A DNA stretch of 64,000 bases from CAYPNF01 sp964411985. Lineage in GTDB: Bacteria; Verrucomicrobiota; Verrucomicrobiia; Limisphaerales; J093. The DNA lies in contig CAYPNF010000027.1 of the NCBI GenBank assembly GCA_964411985.1, positions 48,664 through 112,663 of the forward strand. Direction: 5' to 3'. The notes beneath the pieces were generated by a model. It made no database searches and had not been told where the DNA came from. It saw nothing but the letters and a program-made list of their open reading frames with translations. A program made the translations under genes and the position numbers. Below, one piece after another: positions 44,308 through 52,711 of this stretch. Every line of letters begins with the position of its first letter. The stretch's first letter is position 1.

Positions 44308-44698
44308 ATGGAGTACGCCTTGGTTGTCCTTTTCCTTGATTTGACATGACGCCTATCAGAGTCGGGTTGGGAACACAACCTCAAAGAGGGCTAGGTCTTC
44401 AGGTTTCAATCGGGCTAAAAGGCTATTATCCTCTCTGATGAAGAGGGTCGCTACTCGAGTACCGGTCTATGAATACCCAATCGTGTCTCATCACAATAGA
44501 ATACGCGCGGGTGCTGGGGAGATAAGCCGGCGGGAGTGAATCATGATCTGGTGAGCGAGTGGAAAGGTGCACCCGGGGTGCCTGAGAAGGGGGCGGTTCC
44601 CTAAGTGCCTCCCTTCTCCAATCGCTCTCGCCGGTTGTGAGGTTTGCATGCGGTGGACACTCGCCGTGGCTCTTGATGGGTGGGGGCGTGGAAAAAAC
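44308..44698. other. Intergenic region upstream of the helicase
   Basis: It holds the presumed promoters of the divergent small gene and the helicase. I see a TTGACA near 44342 with no matching -10 box and a short hairpin GGTTG/CAACC around 44365-44380. No gene is supported. Confidence 0.35.
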
Positions 44699-47248
44699 AT
44701 GGTCTGCCGGGTTGCGGGGCGTTGTGGAGGGGGGGTAAGCTTGGGCGTGCAAACGTTCGCGGGACAACTGGAAGATCTGCCCAGCCTCCACCAGATGGTG
44801 GTGCCCGACCTTTGGCAGCAGGAGGCGATTACCGCCTTGCGGCAGGGACGCGACGTGGTGGTGCATGCTCCCACGGGTGCCGGAAAGACGCTCGTCTTCG
44901 AGCTCTGGTCGAATCAGGGAAAGCCCCGCGGACAAGCCGTGTACACGGTGCCAACCCGGGCGTTGGCCAATGACAAACTGGCCGAGTGGCGCGCGCGCGG
45001 ATGGAACGTGGGGATCGCCACCGGGGACCTGGCGGAGAACCTGGAGGCGCCGGTGATCGTGGCTACCCTGGAGACGCAGAAGCACCGGTTGATTCGTGGA
45101 GAGGGTCCGGACCTGTTGGTGGTGGACGAGTACCAAATGCTGGGGGATGCGTCCCGCGGACTGAACTACGAGCTTTCCATCGCTTTGGCTCCTTCGCGCA
45201 CCCAGTTGCTGCTGCTCAGCGGGAGCGTGGAGAATCCGCACGACGTGGTCCGATGGCTGCGTAACCTGGGGCGTAATGCGATCACGGTGCGGCATGAGGA
45301 GCGGCCCGTCCCGTTGGAGGAGGTGTATGCGCACCAGTTGAATTATCATGTGCCGAATGAAGTGCGTGGCTACTGGCCGCGCCTTGCCGCCAAGGTTCTG
45401 GCGGAAGATCTGGGGCCGCTGCTGCTCTTTGCCCCGCGACGGCAGATGGCGGAGGCGTTGGCGGCAGAATTGGCTCGGCAGTTGCCGATTCCCAATCCGC
45501 TCCAGTTGTCACCCGAACAAAAGGCGCTGGCGGGAGAAACCTTGGTCAAGATGCTGAAATCGCGGATCGCTTATCATCACAGCGGGTTGAGCTACGGCGC
45601 GCGCGCCGGAGTGATCGAGCCCTTGGCCAAGGCCGGCCAGCTGCGGGTGGTGGTGGCCACGATGGGACTCGCCGCGGGCATCAACTTCTCGTTGCGCAGC
45701 GTGGCCCTCGCCGCCGAATCCTACCGGCGCGACCAGTTGGAACAGCCGCTTCGGCCCGACGAGATCCTCCAGATGTTTGGTCGTGCCGGCCGGCGCGGCA
45801 TCGACGAGACTGGCTACGTCATCGTCTCCTCCAACGAGATCCGTTTGATGGAGGCGCATACCTCGCGGTTGGCCCGCAACGGGATGGTGGACTGGAGCGC
45901 GCTTCTGGGAGTGATGCAGGCGGCGGCGATGCAGGGGAAACCACCCTTCGCCGAAGCGGTCCGCGTGCAGGGGCGACTGTTTTCCTCCAAGCCGATTTTT
46001 CTCGGGGTGGAGGAGAGCCTTCGTCATCCCGACGCCCCTTGCGGCCTGCAGGCTGACCCTGAAAGGGCGCGCCATGTGCGAAAGCGGATTCGCCAAATCC
46101 TCAACAGCCGAGGAGAGTGGGAAGATCATCGCGGGGCGCAGGACCGGGTTCTGGGAGAGGTCTGGGCGTCTCTCGCACCCGAGGCAGCCGTCTCCGGAAA
46201 ACCGCTGGAGTTATATCCCGTGCTCTCGGTTGCGGAGGCGATGGAGCGGCATGGCACCGGGGTGCTGAGTGTGGTGGGAGAAAACGAAGGCCGACCCGTG
46301 TACGGCCGGTTGGTCACGGTGGCTGAGGTTCACGCCGATGGCCGGCTTTTCCTGTTCAAGTGGTCGCGCCGGCTCAGCGGATGGCATGGCCGCCAGGCTT
46401 CGCGCGAAAACTGGGATCAAGCCCTTCGGTCTGCCTTGGAAAAGGGATTTCTGTCCCAGCGAACCCCGGTCGTCGCCTGGGAGATGACTGCGGAACGGAT
46501 CGCGGCCAAGATCAGCCTGGCCCAGCTCCCCGTGAAGGTTCCGGTGGACTCGCACGGGGTGGCGCTTTGGAAACCGAAAGAGCGCGAAGTGATCCCGCCG
46601 GATTGCACTGGTTGCGCGCTGGTCCCGGTTTGCCGACAACTTCCCACCGCGACGGGCACCGTGGTGCTCTGGCGGCGATTGGGACTGGTGAGCCCGCAGG
46701 GAGTGCCCACTCGGCGGGGTCGGATCGTGAGCTTTTTTTCTCAGGGCGACGGCCTGGCGGTTGCGGCGGCGCTGGAGGACTCCCATTATGCCATCGATGA
46801 GTTGGCTTATGATCTGGCCAATCTCGACGCCGGCTTTCGTTTCTGCGGGGAGGAGAACCGTTGGGCGGGGCGGTTACCGCTTGCTTGCCAGCGCCTTTAC
46901 GGCCTCGCGTCCATTCCCGGCTACTTGGAGAACGGCTCCCCGCCCGACTACGGCGCCGGGGCGGAACGGATTGCCTCATCGGTCCACGCGAATCCGGAGT
47001 CCAAGCGCGAGTGGATTACCGACGCTTTGGGGACGGGCGACATCGACCGGATGATCATCGAGTGGCGCAGTCTGCTGCGTCAAGTGGCGCATGCGCCCGA
47101 TTTGGAGTGGGATCGGTGGAGGGCTTTGCAGGAGCGCGCGCGGGCGCTGGTCGCGGAAACGGAATCGCCCACCCTGACGGAACTTCCTCCTTTGGAATAC
47201 CACCAGACGCGGCGCGTGGAACATAAGCTGATCTTGCGCCGCCATTAA
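44699..47248 (+). CDS. Large Ski2-like DEAD/DEAH-box helicase
   Basis: About 849 residues from ATG 44699; the true start may be a little further in, near VQTFAGQLEDLPSLHQ. The helicase core has motif I HAPTGAGKTLVFEL, motif II VVDEYQML (DEYQ, not the usual DEAH/DEVH), motif III LLSGSVENP, and motif VI QMFGRAGRRGIDETG, which is typical of Ski2-like enzymes. The long C-terminal region has no domain I recognise but carries a Cys cluster, CTGCALVPVC (CX2CX5C), near residue 635, that could bind zinc or an Fe-S centre. It is probably an RNA or DNA helicase of unknown role, standing alone. Confidence 0.8.
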   Translation: MVCRVAGRCGGGVSLGVQTFAGQLEDLPSLHQMVVPDLWQQEAITALRQGRDVVVHAPTGAGKTLVFELWSNQGKPRGQAVYTVPTRALANDKLAEWRARGWNVGIATGDLAENLEAPVIVATLETQKHRLIRGEGPDLLVVDEYQMLGDASRGLNYELSIALAPSRTQLLLLSGSVENPHDVVRWLRNLGRNAITVRHEERPVPLEEVYAHQLNYHVPNEVRGYWPRLAAKVLAEDLGPLLLFAPRRQMAEALAAELARQLPIPNPLQLSPEQKALAGETLVKMLKSRIAYHHSGLSYGARAGVIEPLAKAGQLRVVVATMGLAAGINFSLRSVALAAESYRRDQLEQPLRPDEILQMFGRAGRRGIDETGYVIVSSNEIRLMEAHTSRLARNGMVDWSALLGVMQAAAMQGKPPFAEAVRVQGRLFSSKPIFLGVEESLRHPDAPCGLQADPERARHVRKRIRQILNSRGEWEDHRGAQDRVLGEVWASLAPEAAVSGKPLELYPVLSVAEAMERHGTGVLSVVGENEGRPVYGRLVTVAEVHADGRLFLFKWSRRLSGWHGRQASRENWDQALRSALEKGFLSQRTPVVAWEMTAERIAAKISLAQLPVKVPVDSHGVALWKPKEREVIPPDCTGCALVPVCRQLPTATGTVVLWRRLGLVSPQGVPTRRGRIVSFFSQGDGLAVAAALEDSHYAIDELAYDLANLDAGFRFCGEENRWAGRLPLACQRLYGLASIPGYLENGSPPDYGAGAERIASSVHANPESKREWITDALGTGDIDRMIIEWRSLLRQVAHAPDLEWDRWRALQERARALVAETESPTLTELPPLEYHQTRRVEHKLILRRH

Positions 47249-47521
47249 CCGCCAAGAGTGCAGTAGCAAGAAAGGGCCAGTGCTGGGCAATAAATGGTTG
47301 GATTCTTGAGTCCCTTTCGTGTTTCCTACTGGACGATAAGCCGTTGTTTTCGTGGGGCGTACGAAAATTTATGTTAGACGTGCACACTGTAGTACCACTT
47401 GCAGCCGGCGACAGGTTTCAGCCGGTGAGTCGCGTCTTTCCTCCATGGATCCAAAAGGCTTCCCTGAGCAAACCGAATTCCCTACTTGCTTATGCATGAC
47501 AATCGACCCATCGGGGTTTTG

Positions 47522-48289
47522 ATGAGGCGCCTTGCTGCCCCCTTCGTGGTGGGAGTGTTGGCCGTGGTGGCTGCTGGACTGGTTTCTTGCAGCACGGTGA
47601 AACGGACGGTCGTTGCCCCTCCGAGCATCCCTGGCGCCAAGTATGTTGGCTCCAAGAGCTGTGCTGATTGCCACGAGACCTTGGTCGCCAAGTTTGCCGG
47701 TGCCACACACGAGAGCATCAAGGCTGAAGGTTCGAACAGCCTGGAGATTGGATGCGAGTCATGCCATGGGCCTGGAAGTGTCCATGCGGATGCCGGCGGC
47801 GGGCGGGACAACATTTTCAACCCGGGCAAGTCCCCGGAGAGCTGTTTCCAATGCCATTTGGAAATGCGCGGTCGGTTCTCGCTGCCTTCCCACCACCCGG
47901 TGGCAGGCGGCAAGATGAGCTGCAGTGATTGTCACAACCCGCACCAGGGCTCCGCCATGCGAGGCGGCGGCACGCAGTTGACCTCGGAATCCGACAACTG
48001 CAAGAAATGTCATCTGACGCAACACGGGCCGTTCGTTTTCGAGCATGAGGCGATGCGGGAAGGGTGCACCACTTGCCACAACCCGCACGGCTCGGTCAAT
48101 GCGAAGATGCTGACGGAGCGCAATTCGTCGCTCTGTCTCAAGTGCCACTTCCAGCAACAAACTTCGCCGGGTGACGTGCGAATCGGCGGCATCAGTCATG
48201 GGAGCTTCTTGGCCCGCGGCACCTGCTGGAGCGCGGGATGTCATGAAGCCGTCCACGGATCCAAAGTCAATTCTTCACTGCGATACTAA
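47522..48289 (+). CDS. Multihaem c-type cytochrome lipoprotein of a porin-cytochrome complex
   Basis: A 255-residue cytochrome. ATG 47522 follows GGGG and gives a lipoprotein signal with lipobox GLVSC (ATG 47492 adds ten residues). Seven CXXCH motifs are visible (CADCH, CESCH, CFQCH, CSDCH, CKKCH, CTTCH, CLKCH) plus a final CWSAGCH (CX4CH), so eight haems are possible. The spacing resembles MtrA/DmsE-like cytochromes. The next gene encodes a large outer-membrane barrel, so this protein probably fills the barrel and carries electrons across the outer membrane. Confidence 0.87.
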   Translation: MRRLAAPFVVGVLAVVAAGLVSCSTVKRTVVAPPSIPGAKYVGSKSCADCHETLVAKFAGATHESIKAEGSNSLEIGCESCHGPGSVHADAGGGRDNIFNPGKSPESCFQCHLEMRGRFSLPSHHPVAGGKMSCSDCHNPHQGSAMRGGGTQLTSESDNCKKCHLTQHGPFVFEHEAMREGCTTCHNPHGSVNAKMLTERNSSLCLKCHFQQQTSPGDVRIGGISHGSFLARGTCWSAGCHEAVHGSKVNSSLRY

Positions 48290-48306
48290 CCTCCAAAGCT
48301 GACGCT

Positions 48307-50472
48307 ATGAAAAAGAACTTTGCCTCCAAGAAATCGAGCCAATTGTTGTATCGCCGTGGCAGCCTGGTCCTGGGCTGTTGCCTGGCAGGAATGCCGGCCT
48401 TTGCTGAGGATGCCAAGCCCGCTGCGCCTTCGCCGGCCAAGGAAGACAAGGAAGAAGCCAAGAGTGAGAAGGAAGAGGAAGGAGAGGATTCGCGCAATTG
48501 GTTGACCATGTCTGTCGGTGGTCTGTTATCCAGCGGGAATCACGCGGAGTTCCAGCGCCAGTACCAAATGCCGAGAAATGCCTTTGGCGGCATCGAGGAC
48601 TTCCACTACGAGCAGGATGTGGGAAAGAAAGGGATCTTTAAGATCGACGGCCGCGGGATCTACGACAACCGCGATTACTCGGTTCGCCTGGAGTTGAGCA
48701 ATCCGGACGTGGGTTATGTCCGGGGTGGGTTTGAACAGTACCGAACCTGGTACAACGGGAGCGGCGGATATTATCCACCCTCGGGCTGGATCGAGCCCGA
48801 CGCTGGCTACGAGATGGCGGTCGACCGGGGGGAGCTTTTCTTCCAGGCAGGGTTGACCATGCCCAAGAAGCCGCAAGTCAGCATCGAATATCGGCACCAG
48901 TTCCGCGAGGGCACGAAAGACTCCACGATGTGGGGGGAGACCGCGTTTCCAGGTTTACCAACCGGGCAGGAGCAGAACTTGCGCAGCATCGTCCCGAGCT
49001 TCTACACGATCGACGAGGCCAGGGATATTTTCGCCGTGGATGTGCAGCACCGCTTCGGCAAAACGGAAGCGGGTGTGGGGGCCAGTTACGATACCTCAAC
49101 AGTGGACAATTCGCTCAATTCGCATCGGCGCCCGGATTTGCCGGTCACCAGCGGACAACCGTCCTTCCCCTATAATCGCTACGCGACGACCAAAGACGGG
49201 CAGGATAACGACGCCGTCAACGCCCATACCTTCCTCTCTACCAAACTTCACGAGAAGGTCACCCTCTCTGGTGGATACGCGTTCACGACTTTGGACACGG
49301 ATCTGAGCGGAAGCCGGATTTACGGGTCCGATTACGAGCAGCTGTATGACCCCACCTTCCGGGAGAGTTCCCGATACGCGGGTTATACCAATTTGTTCGG
49401 CGGCTCGCAGATGAATCAGCACTTGGTCAACCTGAACCTCATGGCCAAGCCTTGGAAGAGCCTTTCCATTGTCCCCTCGGTTCGTGTGGAAAAGAACGAT
49501 TTGAGCAGTGAGTCTTCGTTCGTCAACACTCCGTTGGCAGGCTCGGGGGATGAGGGCTCGGCCATCAGCGACCGCGGCTTCGTGGACCTCTCGGAGGCGT
49601 TGGACGTCCGCTACAGCGGCATCACCAATTGGGTGCTCTATGCAAGGGGCTATTGGCTCCAGGGGCAGGGGGATTACCAGGAACGGAGCGCGGGGCTGAA
49701 CGACCTGAACCGGGATACCGATTTCGATCGGTCAACTCAGAAATACACCGCTGGCGCCAACTGGTACCCGATTCGCAAGCTCAACCTCGGTCTTCAGTAC
49801 TATCACAAGATCCGCGATACCGAGTTCACTCATAACGCCGATTCTACGCCGAACACCTCCGGTGACCGTTACCCGGCGTACCTGATGGCTCAGGACTTCA
49901 CGACGGATGACGTCAACTTCCGGGTTACGTGGCGTCCGGTTCCCAAGGTTACCACGGTAACGCGTTACGACTACCAATTGTCTACAATTGACAGCCAGGC
50001 AGATCAGCTGGCGAGTGTTCAGTCCTCCGAGCGGCAGGCGCACATTTTCGGGGAGAGCATTACCTGGAGCCCCTTGGCGCGCTGGTACATGCAGGGGAGT
50101 TTCAATTACGTGGTGGACGGAACCGAGACCCCTGCCGATGCCGCGCTGGGTCTTTCGCGGGTGCAGAAGGCCGAGAACGACTACTGGGACCTGTCGTTCC
50201 TGACGGGGTATGCGCTAGACGACAAGACCGATCTGCAGCTGCAGTATACTTACTACCAGGCGGACAACTTTGCGGACAACTATGCAGTGGGATTGCCCTT
50301 TGGAGCCGAGGCGCAGGAACACGGTGTCACGGTGGGGTTTGCTAGACGTTTGCGCAAGAACATCTTATGGAACGTTAAGTACGGCTATTTCCGAAATGAA
50401 GAAACTACCGCTGGCGAGCATCTAAATTATGAAGCGCATCTGGTCTATACCAGTTGGCAATATAGGTTCTGA
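48307..50472 (+). CDS. MtrB/PioB-like outer-membrane porin of a porin-cytochrome complex
   Basis: A 721-residue protein with a signal peptide (SLVLGCCLAGMPAFAED), then a charged linker of about 35 residues rich in Lys, Glu, Ala and Pro. A long array of amphipathic beta strands follows (FKIDGRGIYDNRDYSVRLEL; FFQAGLTMPKKPQVSIEYRH), ending with an aromatic terminus (YTSWQYRF), as outer-membrane barrels do. Its length and position directly after a multihaem cytochrome fit MtrB/PioB-type sheaths. It starts 17 nt after the cytochrome gene. The CXXC near the N-terminus of classical MtrB is absent. Confidence 0.83.
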   Translation: MKKNFASKKSSQLLYRRGSLVLGCCLAGMPAFAEDAKPAAPSPAKEDKEEAKSEKEEEGEDSRNWLTMSVGGLLSSGNHAEFQRQYQMPRNAFGGIEDFHYEQDVGKKGIFKIDGRGIYDNRDYSVRLELSNPDVGYVRGGFEQYRTWYNGSGGYYPPSGWIEPDAGYEMAVDRGELFFQAGLTMPKKPQVSIEYRHQFREGTKDSTMWGETAFPGLPTGQEQNLRSIVPSFYTIDEARDIFAVDVQHRFGKTEAGVGASYDTSTVDNSLNSHRRPDLPVTSGQPSFPYNRYATTKDGQDNDAVNAHTFLSTKLHEKVTLSGGYAFTTLDTDLSGSRIYGSDYEQLYDPTFRESSRYAGYTNLFGGSQMNQHLVNLNLMAKPWKSLSIVPSVRVEKNDLSSESSFVNTPLAGSGDEGSAISDRGFVDLSEALDVRYSGITNWVLYARGYWLQGQGDYQERSAGLNDLNRDTDFDRSTQKYTAGANWYPIRKLNLGLQYYHKIRDTEFTHNADSTPNTSGDRYPAYLMAQDFTTDDVNFRVTWRPVPKVTTVTRYDYQLSTIDSQADQLASVQSSERQAHIFGESITWSPLARWYMQGSFNYVVDGTETPADAALGLSRVQKAENDYWDLSFLTGYALDDKTDLQLQYTYYQADNFADNYAVGLPFGAEAQEHGVTVGFARRLRKNILWNVKYGYFRNEETTAGEHLNYEAHLVYTSWQYRF

Positions 50473-50567
50473 CCGGATCGGCAGAATCCGAAAATTGCTA
50501 AAGCGACTTGTCAGAAAGCCGATTAGTTCCTAGACTGGGCAGCATTAAGCGAAACATAACTAACTAC

Positions 50568-50900
50568 ATGAAACGAATCCTTCTCACTGTTACTCTGGCT
50601 CTGGCCGCTATGGTGGCGACCTCTCAAGCAGCCGATGCGAAAGCCAATTATGACCTGCATTGTCTCAAGTGCCACGGCGCCGACGGCAAGGGCGACACCA
50701 AGATGGGCAAGAAACTGGGCGCCAAGGACTACACCGATGCAAAGGTGCAGTCCGAGATGAAAGATGACGAGGCTTTCAATGCCCTCAAGAAGGGGCTCAA
50801 GGAAAAGGGCACCGACAAGACTCTCATGAAGGCTTTCGAAGAACTTTCGGATGCCGAGCTGAAGGATCTTGTGGCCTACATGCGCAAGTTCAAGAAGTAG
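50568..50900 (+). CDS. Small monohaem class I cytochrome c
   Basis: A 110-residue periplasmic cytochrome from ATG 50568, with a signal peptide (LTVTLALAAMVATSQAADA) and one haem site CLKCHG (NYDLHCLKCHGADGKGDTKM). The C-terminal part (LSDAELKDLVAYMRKFKK) provides the usual last helix, and the axial Met should lie in the KTLMKAF segment. It is the third gene of the porin-cytochrome operon and could shuttle electrons in the periplasm to the multihaem cytochrome, or to NrfH/NrfA. A strong terminator follows. Confidence 0.9.
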   Translation: MKRILLTVTLALAAMVATSQAADAKANYDLHCLKCHGADGKGDTKMGKKLGAKDYTDAKVQSEMKDDEAFNALKKGLKEKGTDKTLMKAFEELSDAELKDLVAYMRKFKK

Positions 50901-50920
50901 TCCCCGACAGTATGAGGCAG

Positions 50921-50989
50921 CGACCGGGCGGCGCCCCGGTCGAACGATTTCGCCCGGATGGGTTTTCCCGTCCGGGCGGTTCCTTTTTT
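50921..50989 (+). terminator. Tandem hairpins ending the porin-cytochrome operon
   Basis: CGACCGGG/CCCGGTCG (50921-50942) is followed by CGCCCGGA/TCCGGGCG (50951-50978) and a T-rich run GTTCCTTTTTT. The second hairpin is a good rho-independent terminator. Confidence 0.85.
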
Positions 50990-51047
50990 GGGAGGGATTT
51001 GTAATCGACGAACGATCCGATCTGCTGCATCCTTAGACTACCAACTT

Positions 51048-51791
51048 ATGCATGGATCTCCACCCGTCCTACCGGGCCTTGCCCCCGACCTCGTTAGGTC
51101 CCTCCTGGAATGGTCGAAGGAGCTTCAGTCCGCCCTGGGAGACAGGATGCTCTCGCTGGTGCTTTACGGCGGAGCTGCCAAGGGGGAGTACGTGCCGGGA
51201 AGGTCTGATTTGAATTTGATGATCGTGGTGCGGGATGCGAGTTCCAGCGTGTTGGACCTCGCGGCGCCTGTGTTACGGCGTGGGGAGGCCTTGCTGGGGA
51301 TCGAACCCTTCCTGCTGAGTGAGGAAGACCTCCGAAACTCCACCGACGTTTTTCCTGGAAAGTTCCTCGATATTCAGCGTCACCACCGGGTCTTGCTAGG
51401 GCAGGACCTGCTGACGGGCTTGGTGATTTCGCGCGAGCATCTCCGGCTGCGATGTGAACAGGAACTCAGGAATCTGGTGCTCCGGCTGCGGCAGATCTAC
51501 CTCCGCTACTCGCAGCGACCTGAGCAGTTGGCCGATGTGCTGGTGGGATCGTTGACCTCGCTGCTGGTAAACGTGGCAACCCTGGCGGAACTGCGCGAGG
51601 GGTGCATCAGCACGACCAAGTCGGAGGCCGTGGAAGCGGCGGGGCGTCTCGGCATCGAGACGGCTCCGCTCAGGCGGTTGATGGAAATGAAACAGGGTGG
51701 GACGGGAGGCACCAACGAAGAGCTGAAGGCTTTGTACTGCGGGCTCCTGCGCGCAGGCGACCAGGCGGTTCGGCTCATTGATGAAACCTGA
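51048..51791 (+). CDS. Nucleotidyltransferase-fold protein, probably degenerate
   Basis: A 247-residue protein from ATG 51048. A MNT-type nucleotidyltransferase core is visible (LVLYGGAAKGEYVPGRSDLN), followed by a helical C-terminal half (LVLRLRQIYLRYSQRPEQLA). The catalytic pattern is GG...SD-L-N, with the second metal-binding Asp replaced by Asn56, so transferase activity is doubtful. It is the first gene of a tight trio; the membrane protein with a Cys/Gly tail starts 5 nt after its stop. Its role in that trio is unknown. Confidence 0.72.
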   Translation: MHGSPPVLPGLAPDLVRSLLEWSKELQSALGDRMLSLVLYGGAAKGEYVPGRSDLNLMIVVRDASSSVLDLAAPVLRRGEALLGIEPFLLSEEDLRNSTDVFPGKFLDIQRHHRVLLGQDLLTGLVISREHLRLRCEQELRNLVLRLRQIYLRYSQRPEQLADVLVGSLTSLLVNVATLAELREGCISTTKSEAVEAAGRLGIETAPLRRLMEMKQGGTGGTNEELKALYCGLLRAGDQAVRLIDET

Positions 51792-51796
51792 ATTCC

Positions 51797-52708
51797 ATGA
51801 CTTTCCTGACTCACAACCCGGTGGCCGACATGTACGGGCCCGACTTCCTGGTCTTCTATGTGGTCACGGCGGTAGGGGTCCTTGTCGTAGCGCGTATGGG
51901 GCTTTCCTGGCTGGATCCGTCCCGAAGAATGCCGCGGCTCACCGGGTGCCATTTCTCAGATGCGATGGAATTGGCCTATTTGCGGGGAGGCGCCGAGGAG
52001 GTGCTGCGACTCATGGTATTGGACCTGATTCAGCGCGGCTATCTGCAGGCGGACGGCGGCGCGAGCCGTGAACTCAAGGTGGCAAGCAACCCGCCCGATC
52101 GATCTCTGTTGTCCGAAGACGAGTTGGCGCTGTTCAACTACTGTGCCTCCGGCGCGCAAACGGGGGATCTGTTGAAATCCTCCATTGGCGCGCTTATTAG
52201 CGAGCGCTACACCGGATACCAGGAACGGCTGGAGCAGGACCACCTCGTGGCACTTCCAACGGATCACCTGAGGCGCAGACTGATCGGCTGGAGTGCCGGC
52301 CTGTTTCTGGTTGGTCTGGGGGCCTACAAGGTATATGTCGCGATGGGGAAAGGGCGCTACAACGTCGAATTCCTGATCATCCTCATGCTCGTCGTGGCCG
52401 CGGTGACCTTCGGCCTGTTTCGGACGAGTCGGTTGTCCGTCAGGGGAAAGCGGTATGTGGGAGATTTGTGCGCCAAGTTCAAGGGTTTGCGGAGCAAGAT
52501 ACGGGATGGGTATTCCCAGGCTTCGGACACCGAGTTCTTGATGGCGACCGCACTTTTTGGAGTGGCGGTGCTGGGTGGTACGGCATACGGGGCTTTGTAT
52601 GAGGCTTTTCGGCCGCCGGCCAACTCCACCGGAGGGTGTGGCGGGGGAGGTTGCGGGGGAGGGGGAGGCTGTGGTGGCGGCGGTGGATGTGGGGGCTGTG
52701 GAGGGTGA
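51797..52708 (+). CDS. Membrane protein with a C-terminal Gly/Cys-only tail (TIGR04222-like)
   Basis: A 303-residue protein. There is one membrane segment near the N-terminus (FLVFYVVTAVGVLVVARMGL), a soluble part (LRLMVLDLIQRGYLQADGG), two membrane segments near 155-200, and a further hydrophobic stretch near 245-265. The last 28 residues are almost only glycine with cysteines at 281, 286, 292, 298 and 301, spaced by 2-5 glycines. The overall plan recalls the TIGR04222 family, whose function I do not know. The radical SAM enzyme gene starts 3 nt downstream. The tail is a plausible substrate for that enzyme (inference). Confidence 0.8.
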   Translation: MTFLTHNPVADMYGPDFLVFYVVTAVGVLVVARMGLSWLDPSRRMPRLTGCHFSDAMELAYLRGGAEEVLRLMVLDLIQRGYLQADGGASRELKVASNPPDRSLLSEDELALFNYCASGAQTGDLLKSSIGALISERYTGYQERLEQDHLVALPTDHLRRRLIGWSAGLFLVGLGAYKVYVAMGKGRYNVEFLIILMLVVAAVTFGLFRTSRLSVRGKRYVGDLCAKFKGLRSKIRDGYSQASDTEFLMATALFGVAVLGGTAYGALYEAFRPPANSTGGCGGGGCGGGGGCGGGGGCGGCGG

Positions 52709-52711
52709 ACC

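Noticed and set aside
47249..47491. A c-di-GMP (GEMM) riboswitch in front of the multihaem cytochrome
   Set aside because: Such riboswitches often precede cytochrome genes in other phyla, but I could not find the conserved GEMM core sequences here.
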